This document shows, one piece after another, positions 8,952-19,358 of a stretch of 64,000 nucleotides of DNA (position 1 is the first letter of the stretch; each line of letters starts with the position of its first letter). Source of the DNA: Daphnia carinata (lineage: Eukaryota; Arthropoda; Branchiopoda; Diplostraca; Daphniidae); assembly GCF_022539665.2 (NCBI RefSeq), contig NC_081339.1, positions 992,001 through 1,056,000 on the forward strand, in the 5' to 3' direction. The notes below the pieces were generated by a model, which saw only the letters and a list, made by a program, of their open reading frames with translations, did no database searches and was not told the origin of the DNA. The position numbers were made by a program, and so were the translations under genes.

Positions 8952-11749
8952 GTGAAGGCACATATCCTATTTTTTGGTATTCTTTTCGTCCGCTGGCGAT
9001 GTAATTGGAGATGGAGGGGGTCGGTCGTACGATTTGACGTCACGGAGTACAGAGTTGTTAGAAGTGCTGGATTGGACGAAACCAGAGGCCGGTTCGGTAG
9101 CCTGAAGGGTAGACCCGTGTATTCGAGTGAAGGATCCGTCAGGGGGAAATCTAACCGGAGTGGATCCGGTGATGCCCAATTTTTACGCTTTTGGCGTGCT
9201 CGAAGATGGTGAGGTGGAGCGCCGGTTTTCATTCAATGGAATCGCGCTCAAGGAAACGGCTGCAGTCTTCACGCTCAACGGGACCAAGTAGATAATCTTT
9301 CGTTTTATATTCATTTAACGTTACATTATACTAATCATGGCTCATTTGTTGACAAACAGAGGAGCTGTGCTCCGCCAAATGACTGACGGACATCATTTGA
9401 TTCAGCTGATATACGACGCTGACCTGTCATTGCAAGATTGCGAATACATCACAGATACAGAGACGGCCATGGCCTTCCAAGAGAAATTAACTAACGAATA
9501 TCGGCAATTATCATCCATTTGTCACAACACTACCATTCGCATTATCGAGAAACGGTCAGACCTGCCGGAAGATCTTGCACGATCAGCTGTTTACCGCCGA
9601 ATGAAAGCGGAATGCCGCCAGCTTCACTCACGTATGCGCAAGGCTGCCCGTCAATCTGAGGATCAGTCATCTGTCAGGTACGAGAGTAGATTAGTTAACC
9701 CATCCGTCCTTGCTTCCAGCATTTCTTGGGAATCGTAAACCAGATTCATCTACCTGAGTTCTACTCAAATCTACTTCTTGTATATTGCCTTACATTGTAA
9801 TTTTTAACTTTGTGATTTATCTTACTAACTGGGTTTCTCTTTTTTTCCCATCTGATGGATCATTACTTTTCGTTTTACAAATTTCAGTCTTTTTTCCTCC
9901 TTTTTTTCATTGCTTTTGGACTTGGAAATGTACAAAGAGGGTTAGCATAAGATTTAAAGATTTTATGGAGGGACGGGGAGAAGGGCATCGTTTTGGAATA
10001 TCATTGGTTTTGGAGTCAACACGTTGCGTTATTACTGACGCAGCAGGAGGAAACGCGATATCATGATGATGCCTGGAACGATTCGGTTTGGTTCCGGGCA
10101 TCGTGCCACCAAGTACAAGGATTTGGGAGCAGAACAGGCCGTCGACCGCTGCTGCCGCCGCCACGACCACTGTCCAGAAACCATCCGGAGTACCAAAACA
10201 GAATACGACATCACCAACAACCGACCAATCACGATATCTGCGTGACTGCGATGAGAGGTGAAGTACGAACTGCACGAGTGCAGTACTTGGGAATGTATAG
10301 GCTAATTTTAGGCAATTATTTTAGCGTTACAATTGATGTTTGGGATTCATTCGCGCGGTGTACAAAATTCTTCTCGAAAATGTTATAGAAACAAAAGGCA
10401 TGCACGTCTTTCCACCACTAAACACAATTTTAGTCTCAGCTTTTTTCTTTTAAAAAACAAATCGTCTTTCATAGCTCGTTTTCCAGCTGTCAGATGTCTT
10501 TAATGTGAGACATTTTTCGGCTTGTCTCATTCGTTGCTGTCCCTTAGTCTTTTTGTTTTCGTTTTTCTCGGGGAATTCTATTCTTGATTAACACACACAC
10601 TCCAAGTTGTCTTGCGTCTTCCGGCTATTCGAAACCTTCTTTACAACAACCATCTCAACATAACAGAAAAAAAACACAAGATCCCCCACACAATGCAGTT
10701 GAATCAGCAAAATGCGAACCTCGAACCTCCTTTGCGTATTTGTAGGAGAAGGCGTGAAGCAGTTGATCTCTACATAGTTCCCCACACGAAATGGTGCGGT
10801 AAAGGTAATCTGGCCGATGGACCATCTAACCTGGGCGGCTATGCAGCAGCGGACAGGTGCTGTCGCCAGCACGACATGCAGCAGCGGACAGGTGCTGTCG
10901 CCAGCACACATGCAGTGTCCCCAACACATCACGGCCTGGTCCGAGAAATTCGGTCTGTAGAACAGCCGACCTTATGCAGCTATGCATTGCACTTGCGACG
11001 ACAGGTAAATTCCCCCCCCCCCCCCTGCCTTCCATTGTTTTGGACATCGAAAGGATGCGTAAAGTTCCGTTATAGAGATAGTTAAAGAAAGCGAAATTAG
11101 AAAGAGGTTCGCCAAGGACGTAGGAGAGATTGGAGAAACCAATTTAAAATTACGAAGAATTTATGCAAGGCCAGTTCGATCCATCTTTGTCGTAAATGTT
11201 TGGAGGCATAGGGTTAAGTATGCAGTTCTGTCAGTTCGTATGCAACGCCCAGAAATCATGTAGGGTTTGGTGCGTTAGGGACCGTTAGAATGAAAATGGG
11301 AACGGGCCACAGTGTGCTGACCTTCTTGGCCGATATCGCCTTGCCTTCAGCGGTCCAGCCGAACTTTCATTCCGTTTTTCCCGGGACTTATTTAGAGAAC
11401 GTTTGATTGCCTCCAGACGAAATTACAGGCTTTGTAGTCGCCTCAGCCAGGAATTTAACAACATTCTTGTTTATTCTTTAAAAAATATAGATTCCGTTCC
11501 TGTTTAAAGCAAGCTAACACGGCTGCCTCCAACTTGGTGGGCAAACTGTTCTTCAACATCATTCAAATCAAGTAAATATTATTGAATAAGAAATCATTGT
11601 CAATGGCGCATCATAACTCTATTTTTCTTTATTACAGGTGTTTTGTGCTCAAACCAGAGAAAGTTTGCAAGAAAAGCTCGTGGTGGGGGAAATGTACACA
11701 GAATGAATGGAGAAAAAGGGCTCACCTCCGCGATCCTATTCCGTATTGA
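8952..11749 (+). pseudogene. Group III (bee-venom-type) secreted phospholipase A2 locus, decayed, with duplicated catalytic exon
   Basis: Exons in order: 8952-9287 (signal-like N terminus and prodomain), 9360-9677 (prodomain), 10044-10257 (catalytic copy A), 10746-11004 (catalytic copy B), 11491-11571 and 11638-11749 (C terminus with TGA). The family hydrolyses the sn-2 ester of phospholipids using Ca2+ and a His-Asp dyad. Copy B shows the Ca2+-loop WCGKGN and the catalytic DRCCRQHD; copy A has RFGSGH and DRCCRRHDHCP. The last exons carry LVGKLFFNIIQIKCFVL and WWGKC, then end in DPIPY. A basic RRRRE site precedes the catalytic domain when exon 2 joins copy B. Lesions: GTG where a start ATG is expected at 8952, a frame change near the end of the signal-like segment, TGA at 9103-9105, loss of about two bases near 10241 in copy A, and in copy B a 35-bp duplication plus TAG at 10958-10960. 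Splice phases between exons remain consistent, so decay looks recent. Assembly error is the alternative. Confidence 0.85.
10841..10910 (+). repeat. 35-bp tandem duplication inside catalytic exon B
   Basis: The bases from 10841 to 10875 are repeated from 10876, covering the region that encodes the cysteine/histidine active-site motif. Because 35 is not a multiple of three, the copy shifts the reading frame. The two copies look identical, so the event is young or an assembly artefact. Confidence 0.85.
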
Positions 11750-12756
11750 AATAAGCTATTGCTCTTGTAATGCTTCTTAAAAAATACGATTAGGGTTGTC
11801 GAGAAGAGGTCAGATTCTTTTTTGCCCACAAACGAGAGAGAAAACCAGTGTCGTTTTTTGTTTGTTTATCAACAGCATTAGTCGTGCCAGTCAGGAAAGC
11901 TATTTTCCTTTGTTCGTATTTTGCTTGTTTCATTCCTCACCAGTCTACCCTTCACGATACGGAAAGAAAAATTCTTTGGTCAGTAAAGCATCCACGACCA
12001 ATTTGTTGTTGATATTATCGCCGATCTGAAAAAGATTTCGCATTTAACGTAGCAGAAGATATTTTTTCTTCTAATCTACTTTTCTGTAAATGTCCCTACA
12101 CCGCGTCCGTGCATATTATACGTGCGTGCATGCTCTCTTATCTAGAAATCGATTTTCGGAAATTCAAACGAATTATTTTAGTTGTTTCTATTAACTCATT
12201 TTGCCTTGCCAATTGCATCCTATAAGTGTTCCAGTGTGGCCAAATAAACATGTCGTATACCGTTTTGCGCAACGATGTGGCAATAGAATATTAATTTCTA
12301 ATGTTTTTTTACTGTGTAGGATTGCCACGAACCACGAAAAAGCGATTGGCTATTTCCTGTTAAATTAATGTGATGATTGGACCACAAGTAGGTAATTTCG
12401 CCATCGACGGCAAGGCTACAAATATCGCAAAATTGCTGTGTAAACAGTTCCTTCCTCCTCCGCCCCCTTTTCCCAAAATAAAAGTATCTATATGTTTTCA
12501 TAATACGTAAAAATCGAGGTTAAATTCACTGAAAAAGTGTTATCGTGAGTGAAGACATCCGAGATTCTCAATCGATTAGTCTTGAACGTAAGTATTTTAA
12601 CCTTGACATTACTTTGATAAATAGAATGGCGATACAGAAGCTTGGCCTTCGCTGTAATTATTATTTGTTTACTGTTGATTCTTAACTGCACACAGGCTTG
12701 GAATTAGTGTTAGAAACGCGTGTACCACTGAGCCAGAAACGAAAACGCAGTTTGTA
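11750..12756. other. Noncoding, nothing recognised
   Basis: This is the 3' flank of the phospholipase locus. No further exons or clear poly(A) signal were identified. Confidence 0.45.
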
Positions 12757-14060
12757 CAGGCTTGAAAATAGGCCCGACAAAAAAATAAGCCCGACAATAA
12801 AAATAAGCCCGACTTTTCCACCAATTTTGTATTTTTTTTTTTAAACATTTAATTTTACAATGAATAGGCGTGCTTTGGATTCAATATCAACGAAAATCAT
12901 GAAAATTGACTTTATGTTTTTCATGAGTTCAGAGGTTTCTAAAATAAGGAGAAAAAACGGTAAGTGTTGTCACGCCAGTACAGTATAGCGCCATCGCGCT
13001 ACAACCAAATATTCAATATATTTAGATAACAGCTGCTTTGATGAGAAAGCGAATAACTTTCCTGAAATCAGCATGTAATTTTGAATATAAATTGTAACTT
13101 ATGATAGAATTCCAAGTGGTATTCTTTTTTCCAAATTGTTAAGTTTGAAAATAAGCCAGACAAAAAAATAAGCCCGACAAAAAAATAAGCCCGATTTTTC
13201 TACCATTTTTGTATTTTTCCAAATTTTTCATCACAAGTATAATCTAAATTTAATGCTGATTCATAAAAAGTTATTCGTTTTCTTGTCAATCTAGCTGTTT
13301 TTGAAATAAACGTAATTTATCAACACTTTTCGCTAGCGCTGTAGCGTAGGCTACTGACGCGCTAGCGTTGCGTTAAATATTCGGTATACTTAAAAACGAT
13401 TGAGTTAATGAAAAAAATAACAACTTTCCCGGAATCAGCTTTCAATTTCGAGTACATTCTGTGATATTCAACCAATTCCAGTGAGTATAATTTTTTGCAA
13501 ATTTTTGAGGCAACATTCCCACGATGTTTTTGGCGTTTAATTAAAAAACTATAAGGCCCGATGAAAAATAAGCTTGATTTTCGTGATTAGCATTCAATTC
13601 AGAATTGAAATTGGTTTTTTTCCTCAAGTCAACTGCTTTTGAAATAATCCTAATAAATGGGATGCAGAAAATCATCGCCGGAACGTGCTAGCGCACAACT
13701 GTGTTAATCCGTTTTTTTCATTTATTTTTAAAGCCACAAGTTTTACGTAAAAATGAACTCAATTTTCGTGATTCTGGTTTAGTTTTGAATCGAAGTGGTG
13801 TATTTCTAAGGATATTTAAATTTTAGCGAAAAATGAAAAAGTAGGAAGGCTATAACCCTTCTCACTTTTGTCAAAATCCGCAAAAATCAATATCTCTTAG
13901 AATTTAATGAAAACGACACCCTATAATCGAAATTGAACGCTGATTTCAATAATGTTATTTGTTTTTTTGATAAATGAGCCGTTTTGGAAATATACATTAT
14001 AGTTCTGTATCCCGCTTGCGCTGTAACTTGCGCAGTAACTGGCGCACATATTTCTTACCC
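12757..14060. repeat. Degenerate foldback repeat block with ATAAGCCCGAC motif
   Basis: The motif ATAAGCCCGAC recurs in clusters at about 12757-12830, 13147-13215 and 13550-13575. The segment around 13027-13085 (with GAATAACTTTCC and AATCAGCAT) is found inverted at about 13250-13308. A second, weaker inverted pair lies at about 13400-13450 and 13925-13985. GC-rich patches with CGCTAGCG-like sequence lie between arms. No protein is encoded. It looks like nested remnants of a nonautonomous foldback element. Confidence 0.6.
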
Positions 14061-14270
14061 AGATTTTTATGTTTATTTTATTTTCTGCTTATCTAGTTGT
14101 GAAATATGAAAAAGCAAGAATTTTTCTCTAAATCTGCATACAAAACAAGTGTATTTCAATAAAATACCGTCGATGGACGGAGTATTATATTATGTATTGT
14201 ATTAGTATTACATATAAAAAAGAATCAATCAGCTTTTTTGCTCGAATTCTGCCTGCCAGAAGGTAACACG

Positions 14271-14457
14271 GTATTAGAAAGATTGCTAGTAGGAAAGTAG
14301 ATGTCATTCTTGTCCCTCCATCAGCCTAGAATCAGGCAGTACATTGTTGTTTAGATCCCACGAAATACGCTGTTCCATAAGATATGTTTGAACTTGCCGC
14401 CGCGATGGGAGAGAACCTATAGGACTTGGTAAAATCGTGGTAAAATAGATATTTTAC
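14271..14457 (+). repeat. Dispersed repeat, copy 1
   Basis: A 187-bp sequence that recurs in direct orientation at 19922-20100 with roughly 88% identity by eye. It contains the shared core CTTGCCGCCGCGATGGGAGA. No open frame or terminal inverted repeat was recognised. The class is unknown; a SINE or short nonautonomous element is possible. Confidence 0.8.
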
Positions 14458-14590
14458 AGCTTCTTTTAAGCTTCTTGCCAAGGGCGGAGATTAACCAGGG
14501 GTATAGAAGATGACTCGCAATCCACGGTGGGATTTCTGTAATATAGATTTAGAAATAAATGAGGTTAATTACAACTAATTGCGTCAACAC

Positions 14591-16952
14591 TTAGACCGCA
14601 GCCTTGGATTTGAAGATCAGTGGTTGAATAGACCGGACATTGCTGTTGTGACAGACGAGACGAGCAAAACTCGTTCGCCGGATCTCATTTAATTGTTCTA
14701 TGAGTGAAAGAAATTTGTGATTGGATTTGCAGTGAAATGTTAAAGTTAAAAAATACCTTCAGTAAATGAACCAGATTGATCAGAAAGATCGTAGAAGTAG
14801 CGATCGCCCCGTTTTAGCCTTAAGAACTGTTCAGCAATCAGACACTGAAATGTAGGACCTACCAGAGCACCGTTGGACAATCGCTCAGAAATGCTTCCGA
14901 TAAATAGGTCTACATCATCTACCGACTCGTACAAGCTCTCGAAACGAACAACGATCTATAAATTCAGTAAAATAAATCTAAGCGTCTTCACCTTCAACCA
15001 ACTTTGTACGAACGAACCGGAGAGGGAATTAGATCACGAAGATCGTTAAAACTATTTGCAGCACTTAGGCCACATATGGATCGATAGGCATTGTAACCAG
15101 GTAGACCTGAACAAAGTAAGAATTTTTTAAAAATAGAATAACATTATTTTGTTAAATGAAGGTTGTACCGTGATGGCGACCGCGTTGAATGTTTAAAGAA
15201 ACCAAATCTAAACCGAAGCCCTTGCCCTCCTCTTCAAACAAATGATTGGTGAGCTGTGCATGAAGAACCAGGCACTTGTCATGAATCGTAATTAAGAGAC
15301 ATTGTCACAATTAATATACCTCTTGGCTGAAATAGTTTTCAGGTTTTTGGCCGGGTTGAGAAGCCAATCCGATAAGAAACTTGTCGAGATTTCCGGGCGT
15401 GTAAATCTCTTGCGTTTTGAAAAAATGTTGACGTAGCAAAATGTCTCTTTCATTGTTCCCCTTGCGTTCGTCAAATATATTCAGAAATTCTCTTGTTTCA
15501 AACAATTCACATTTATATTTGAATGACTGAGAACTTACTGGTGCCGTCCTTGAATAAGAGTGTGACCGAATCGGAAAGCAGCTCCAGCAAATTCGTTAAA
15601 AATGGTGGGATTCAAATTGGAAGCGTTATCTTGGCTAAAACCTCGCTGTAATGGCAATAAACTAAGCTGTTGCATTTTCTCTCTTCCGATAATAATCGGC
15701 AGCCATTCGTTGTAGGTGATGTGCTGCATCTGCGCAGTCAAAATCCGCCTGCCTTCCTGATAGAGACGCTCGTCATCCCAGTGCGAATTGAGACGGGCGA
15801 GTTCTTCAGCCAGACGGTTGTGTTCCCGTAAAAAGACGATGTGCGCGACAGCTAAATTGGGATGTTCGTTCACTCGAGGTGTGTCACCTATTTGAAATTT
15901 TTAAAAATTTCGGTTAATTCTGGCATATGTTTCTTTAACAAGCAAGTTACCTGCTTTAAAGCACTTGACTTCACCAGGTGGATCAATTCCGGAAACTCGT
16001 TTGGATAACGCACAGGACACTTTGGATTCGCCATCGACTGGGAGTAAATCTAAATCACTCCGACGAGTCACATTTCATTTGCCTTCTTGGAAGGTACGCA
16101 GTTCGTTGGCTAATTTATCGCCAGATCCGTATACATTCGATTGATCTAATTTGTGGGTGAACTGGTTCATCTACGAAATTAATCGATTAATAAGGCAAAA
16201 CGTACTAGTATTAGATCGTGGATGCTGTGTACTGACGGTGGGAGGGGAAAAGGAGTAGTGATCTTAGACTTACCTGCTCAACACAACCTAAGCTGCAATC
16301 AGGTCTGCGTCCTGAAGCTGAACGGACCAAGGGCATGCAACGTTGGCCAAACCTGGAGAAAAAGGCATCGCTTCGTGGTATCTCAATGGGAAAACACCCG
16401 GGGTGGACAAGATTCTTACTAATGAATCCCCCGTTTGGCATGCAACATGGGATTGTACTGGAATTAGCTTTTCGTAGATGTATAACGAAAACCAAGTTAG
16501 TTTAAAGCAAGTCAACACACTTGTTGTCGTACCCATTCTGAATTCGGGAGTTTTTGTAAAGTCGTGATCGAGGAATTGGCCATATTGCATAATCCAAGTC
16601 GTGTCTGTCTCGCTGGGGGCATCCACGTAGCAAGTTACGGTGGTAGAAATTAAACGTGCACTGAAAATTTGTGCAAATCACGCAACATATTAATAGAGCA
16701 ATATTAAAATGAAAGCTTGTGTTTACCTGGGAAATTCACGGCCACTTTTGGCACGTCGTGGAACACGGACACCTAATGAAATTGTTTTTTACAATCTGTA
16801 CAAATTTTTACGTATTGTACAACTTTTTTCAGGAAAGGTACCATCAGCATAGGCGGAGGGGACAACTCGCTGGAATCGAGTGAGTGACTTGCCCCAGGAT
16901 GAATGCTGAGCATTATTACACGAGCCATCCAGCCTCTGGTATCGAGAGTCGA
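14591..16952 (-). CDS. Animal haem peroxidase (peroxinectin/chorion-peroxidase-like), 5' incomplete, one in-frame stop
   Basis: Eleven exons read right to left: 16842-16952, 16727-16772, 16517-16660, 16274-16457, 15951-16170, 15539-15887, 15320-15491, 15169-15253, 15018-15106, 14757-14955, 14591-14697. The family oxidises substrates with H2O2 using a covalently bound haem, usually outside the cell. Motifs in order: LDGSCNN and WG near the start; distal-histidine motif QYGQFLDHDFTKTPEF; CFPIEIP, FFSRFGQRC, CSLG; NVYGS; NEHPNLAVAH and LREHNRLAEELARLN; ERLYQEGRRI; proximal-histidine motif FRFGHTLIQG; LTNHLFEE; NIQRGRHHGLPGYN; LYESVDDVDLFIG; GPTFQCLIAEQF. Oddities: TGA at 16075-16077 inside the fifth exon; the usually invariant RDHG reads RHHG and the usual CDN near the end reads CHN; the final exon stops early. 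The 47-nt intron at 15492-15538 and the donors at 15017 and 16516 are my least certain borders. Signal peptide and first exons were not found. Confidence 0.88.
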
Positions 16953-17495
16953 CTGTTGTAAAGTAGAGACTATTTTTTGGTGGGAAGGTCACATATTTAT
17001 GGGTTTCATTGTCCTTATGTCAAGCCAGTCGACCAGAAGAAGAGTGAAAGGTGTTTATGGCCAAAGTTCATTGGCACCCACAATTTTCAGCAACATTTTT
17101 CTTGGTGTTATCGGATAGAAATCTAGTTCGTATGAAGAAGCAAACGGTTTCCGGAAAATTATGCTTAATAAGCAGATAGCTGATACCGTCTGATGTCGCA
17201 TTGGAATCCTACATTGGAAAATCAAATTTTATATTTTCTCGATGGAAAATATAAAATTATTTGATTTGAACTTTAATCGAAAAATGGTGGTTAATTTAAT
17301 AAAACTAATATCGATTCGATAGCAACCCAACTTAACCACGCGAAGTCGTCAAAACTCGAAGAACTTCTAGTTGCAGCCGCACTGTAGAGACCTCAATCAT
17401 ATATAGTTCGCCAAATTGGACGGGCTTAACTTCATCAAACCTTGCTTTGCAAATTCATTCAGCAATTCAACAAAGTCTCTATACTCAGTAGAAAG
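16953..17495. other. Divergent intergenic region between peroxidase and MIF4G-like gene
   Basis: About 540 bases between two genes reading away from each other. It should hold the 5' flank of both, and possibly the missing first exon of the peroxidase. No clear TATA box or signal-peptide exon was recognised. Confidence 0.4.
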
Positions 17496-19001
17496 ATGCT
17501 TTCGTTCATGGACATGTGTTGTCTCATCCTGTTTATCTCTTTTGTATGGTTTATGGGAGCCATAATTGGTATCTGCATCGCCATCTTCATCCACCAGAAC
17601 CCGACTAGTCGTTCCCGCAGTCAACTACGACTGCGCGGATTTTCTCGAGGTCCATGTCACCGACCAGAAAATGAATTTACTCGATTCTGGAATGATGACC
17701 AAACAAGATACTTCATGGACACTCTGAGGGGAAAAGAAATAAGTCATGAAACCGCACCACGCCTCGTTTCCCGCCTGCACTGGTGGAATGAACTCCATTA
17801 TTTCCTAGAAATTTTGGACAACACCGAAGAGTCCATCCAGGAGGTCATCACCGGAATTACGGTGTTGATGAATTACCATGTGGCCTGTCCCATGGAAGTC
17901 GAAGAGGCTTTTGTCCACCTTTTCTTCTCACGAGCTCTCCAGGATGGTAATCTTTCGCACTTGTACGCCAAATTATTTAAACGACTTCTGAAGAGCAGTG
18001 ACAAGAAATGGACTCACATCGTCCGCCGTCTTTTCCAGCTGTGCGCCAACGAATTCAGTACAGTATATCTCGAGTGCGAGGAAAATGCCCTCTTGAAATG
18101 CAGAAGAGCAAATAACTTGGAACTCATGTGGGAACTGTCAGGAATACCGGATGATTGGATCGCCGAATGTGCAAACAGTTTGATCCATCAAGTCGACCAA
18201 GACGGAAATGAAAAAACGATCAAAGAGCTTCATCTCTTCTTCAAGACGCTATTGCAACCCAAACTGGGAGAAAACTGTGACCCGATCCCTCAAGCCCGGC
18301 AAAGGCAACTGTGGAGTTGCTACGATGCGATAGTACGTGCCGCGGCTTCACGCAGGATCCATCTAACAGCTGCGCCTGAGAAATTGGATGACGAAAGCGC
18401 TGCAGAAGACAAGGACATGGATACGGATGGATACGATGCCGACGTGGACTCAGTGTCAGACACAGAATCCGATATTGAAGATCGACGTCCATCAGTGCCA
18501 CACTTTAGCTCTAGATCAGAATGCGAGAATTTCTCGGATGGATACAGCGCCGAAGTGGAAACTAAACCGTGTCATCTTTCGTTTAATCCTCATGTATACA
18601 TGGATAAAGATGAGGATGAAACGTTAAAAGACACGGATAAATGTGATTCGAGTACGAAACCAGAGATAGAGAAGAAGACCGTAAAGCCTACAGGATTAAT
18701 AGAGGGCATTATGATTTGGATTAAAAATGCCATAGATGAAAGAGCGATGGCTAAAAAGAAGCTGGAAGATGAACGTTCGAAAATTCTGGGAATTCCACGA
18801 AATGGCTCGATTTCAAGGATGCGCAACTCATCAGCTTGTTTTTTTTACGATTTCTTACCAGCTTTGCGACGTATTACTTTATGGAGAGTGCTCAGTAAGT
18901 TATTTCGGGTAGTCATTTCGGATCGTCGTTATGGATCGTCGTTATGGATCGTCACTGTTTTGTTTGTTTTGTTTTTTTCGTTTTGGCTCTGTCTCAGTTA
19001 A
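17496..19001 (+). CDS. Membrane-anchored MIF4G-like (eIF4G-related) protein
   Basis: An open frame of 501 residues from the ATG at 17496; the frame is open 18 codons further upstream but only from a TTG. Residues about 5-33 form a strong membrane segment (MCCLILFISFVWFMGAIIGI and following), then basic residues (SRSRSQLRLRG). Residues about 95-285 are helical and resemble the MIF4G domain of eIF4G: EEAFVHLFFSRALQDGNLSH resembles the eIF4G segment around VHLIFEKAISEPNFS, followed by YAKLFKRLL, a FQLCANEF block and a late ANNLELMWELSGI block. An acidic Asp/Glu-rich tail follows (about 300-420). The frame ends in a hydrophobic stretch (LWIVTVLFVLFFSFWLCLS). A strong GTAAGT donor at 18895 and a pyrimidine-rich acceptor ending at 18997 could splice this out, giving a different short C terminus ending at 19017. 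MIF4G relationship is by motif likeness only; DUF-like alternatives are possible. Confidence 0.65.
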   Translation: MLSFMDMCCLILFISFVWFMGAIIGICIAIFIHQNPTSRSRSQLRLRGFSRGPCHRPENEFTRFWNDDQTRYFMDTLRGKEISHETAPRLVSRLHWWNELHYFLEILDNTEESIQEVITGITVLMNYHVACPMEVEEAFVHLFFSRALQDGNLSHLYAKLFKRLLKSSDKKWTHIVRRLFQLCANEFSTVYLECEENALLKCRRANNLELMWELSGIPDDWIAECANSLIHQVDQDGNEKTIKELHLFFKTLLQPKLGENCDPIPQARQRQLWSCYDAIVRAAASRRIHLTAAPEKLDDESAAEDKDMDTDGYDADVDSVSDTESDIEDRRPSVPHFSSRSECENFSDGYSAEVETKPCHLSFNPHVYMDKDEDETLKDTDKCDSSTKPEIEKKTVKPTGLIEGIMIWIKNAIDERAMAKKKLEDERSKILGIPRNGSISRMRNSSACFFYDFLPALRRITLWRVLSKLFRVVISDRRYGSSLWIVTVLFVLFFSFWLCLS

Positions 19002-19358
19002 TTTGCTGTTGAAGTAAATTACACGGTAATGCTTCCCAAAAAACAATCTCGTTAGTTTTATTATTATTATAAGTTTAATTTCGAAACTTTTCGGGGCTTA
19101 CTTATTTGAATTAAAATGATTTAAAAAAAAATAGGTAAACAGTTGAAAAATGGATCAAAACGATTCGGCCATAACGTCGACACGTTTACGTCCTAGCGCA
19201 TGCACGGAAGCGATTTATCATGGCCCAATTCATTTTGTTGGCAGAATGCCCATTTTCCAAGCCAAACAAGTCCGTATGGTCTGTGGAACAATCCGCCCTC
19301 ATTCGTTACTTTTTAATGTTTTAATAATCAAGCATTTAAATAGCAAATTTTTTTACAG

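Noticed and set aside
17397..17624. 75-codon minus-strand frame upstream of the peroxidase, considered as its N terminus
   Set aside because: It is antisense to the membrane segment of the MIF4G-like gene and lacks peroxidase features or a signal peptide.
18952..18998. C-terminal membrane anchor of the MIF4G-like protein
   Set aside because: Not accepted as a feature because the DNA is a T-rich tract between a strong donor and a strong acceptor, so it is probably intronic.
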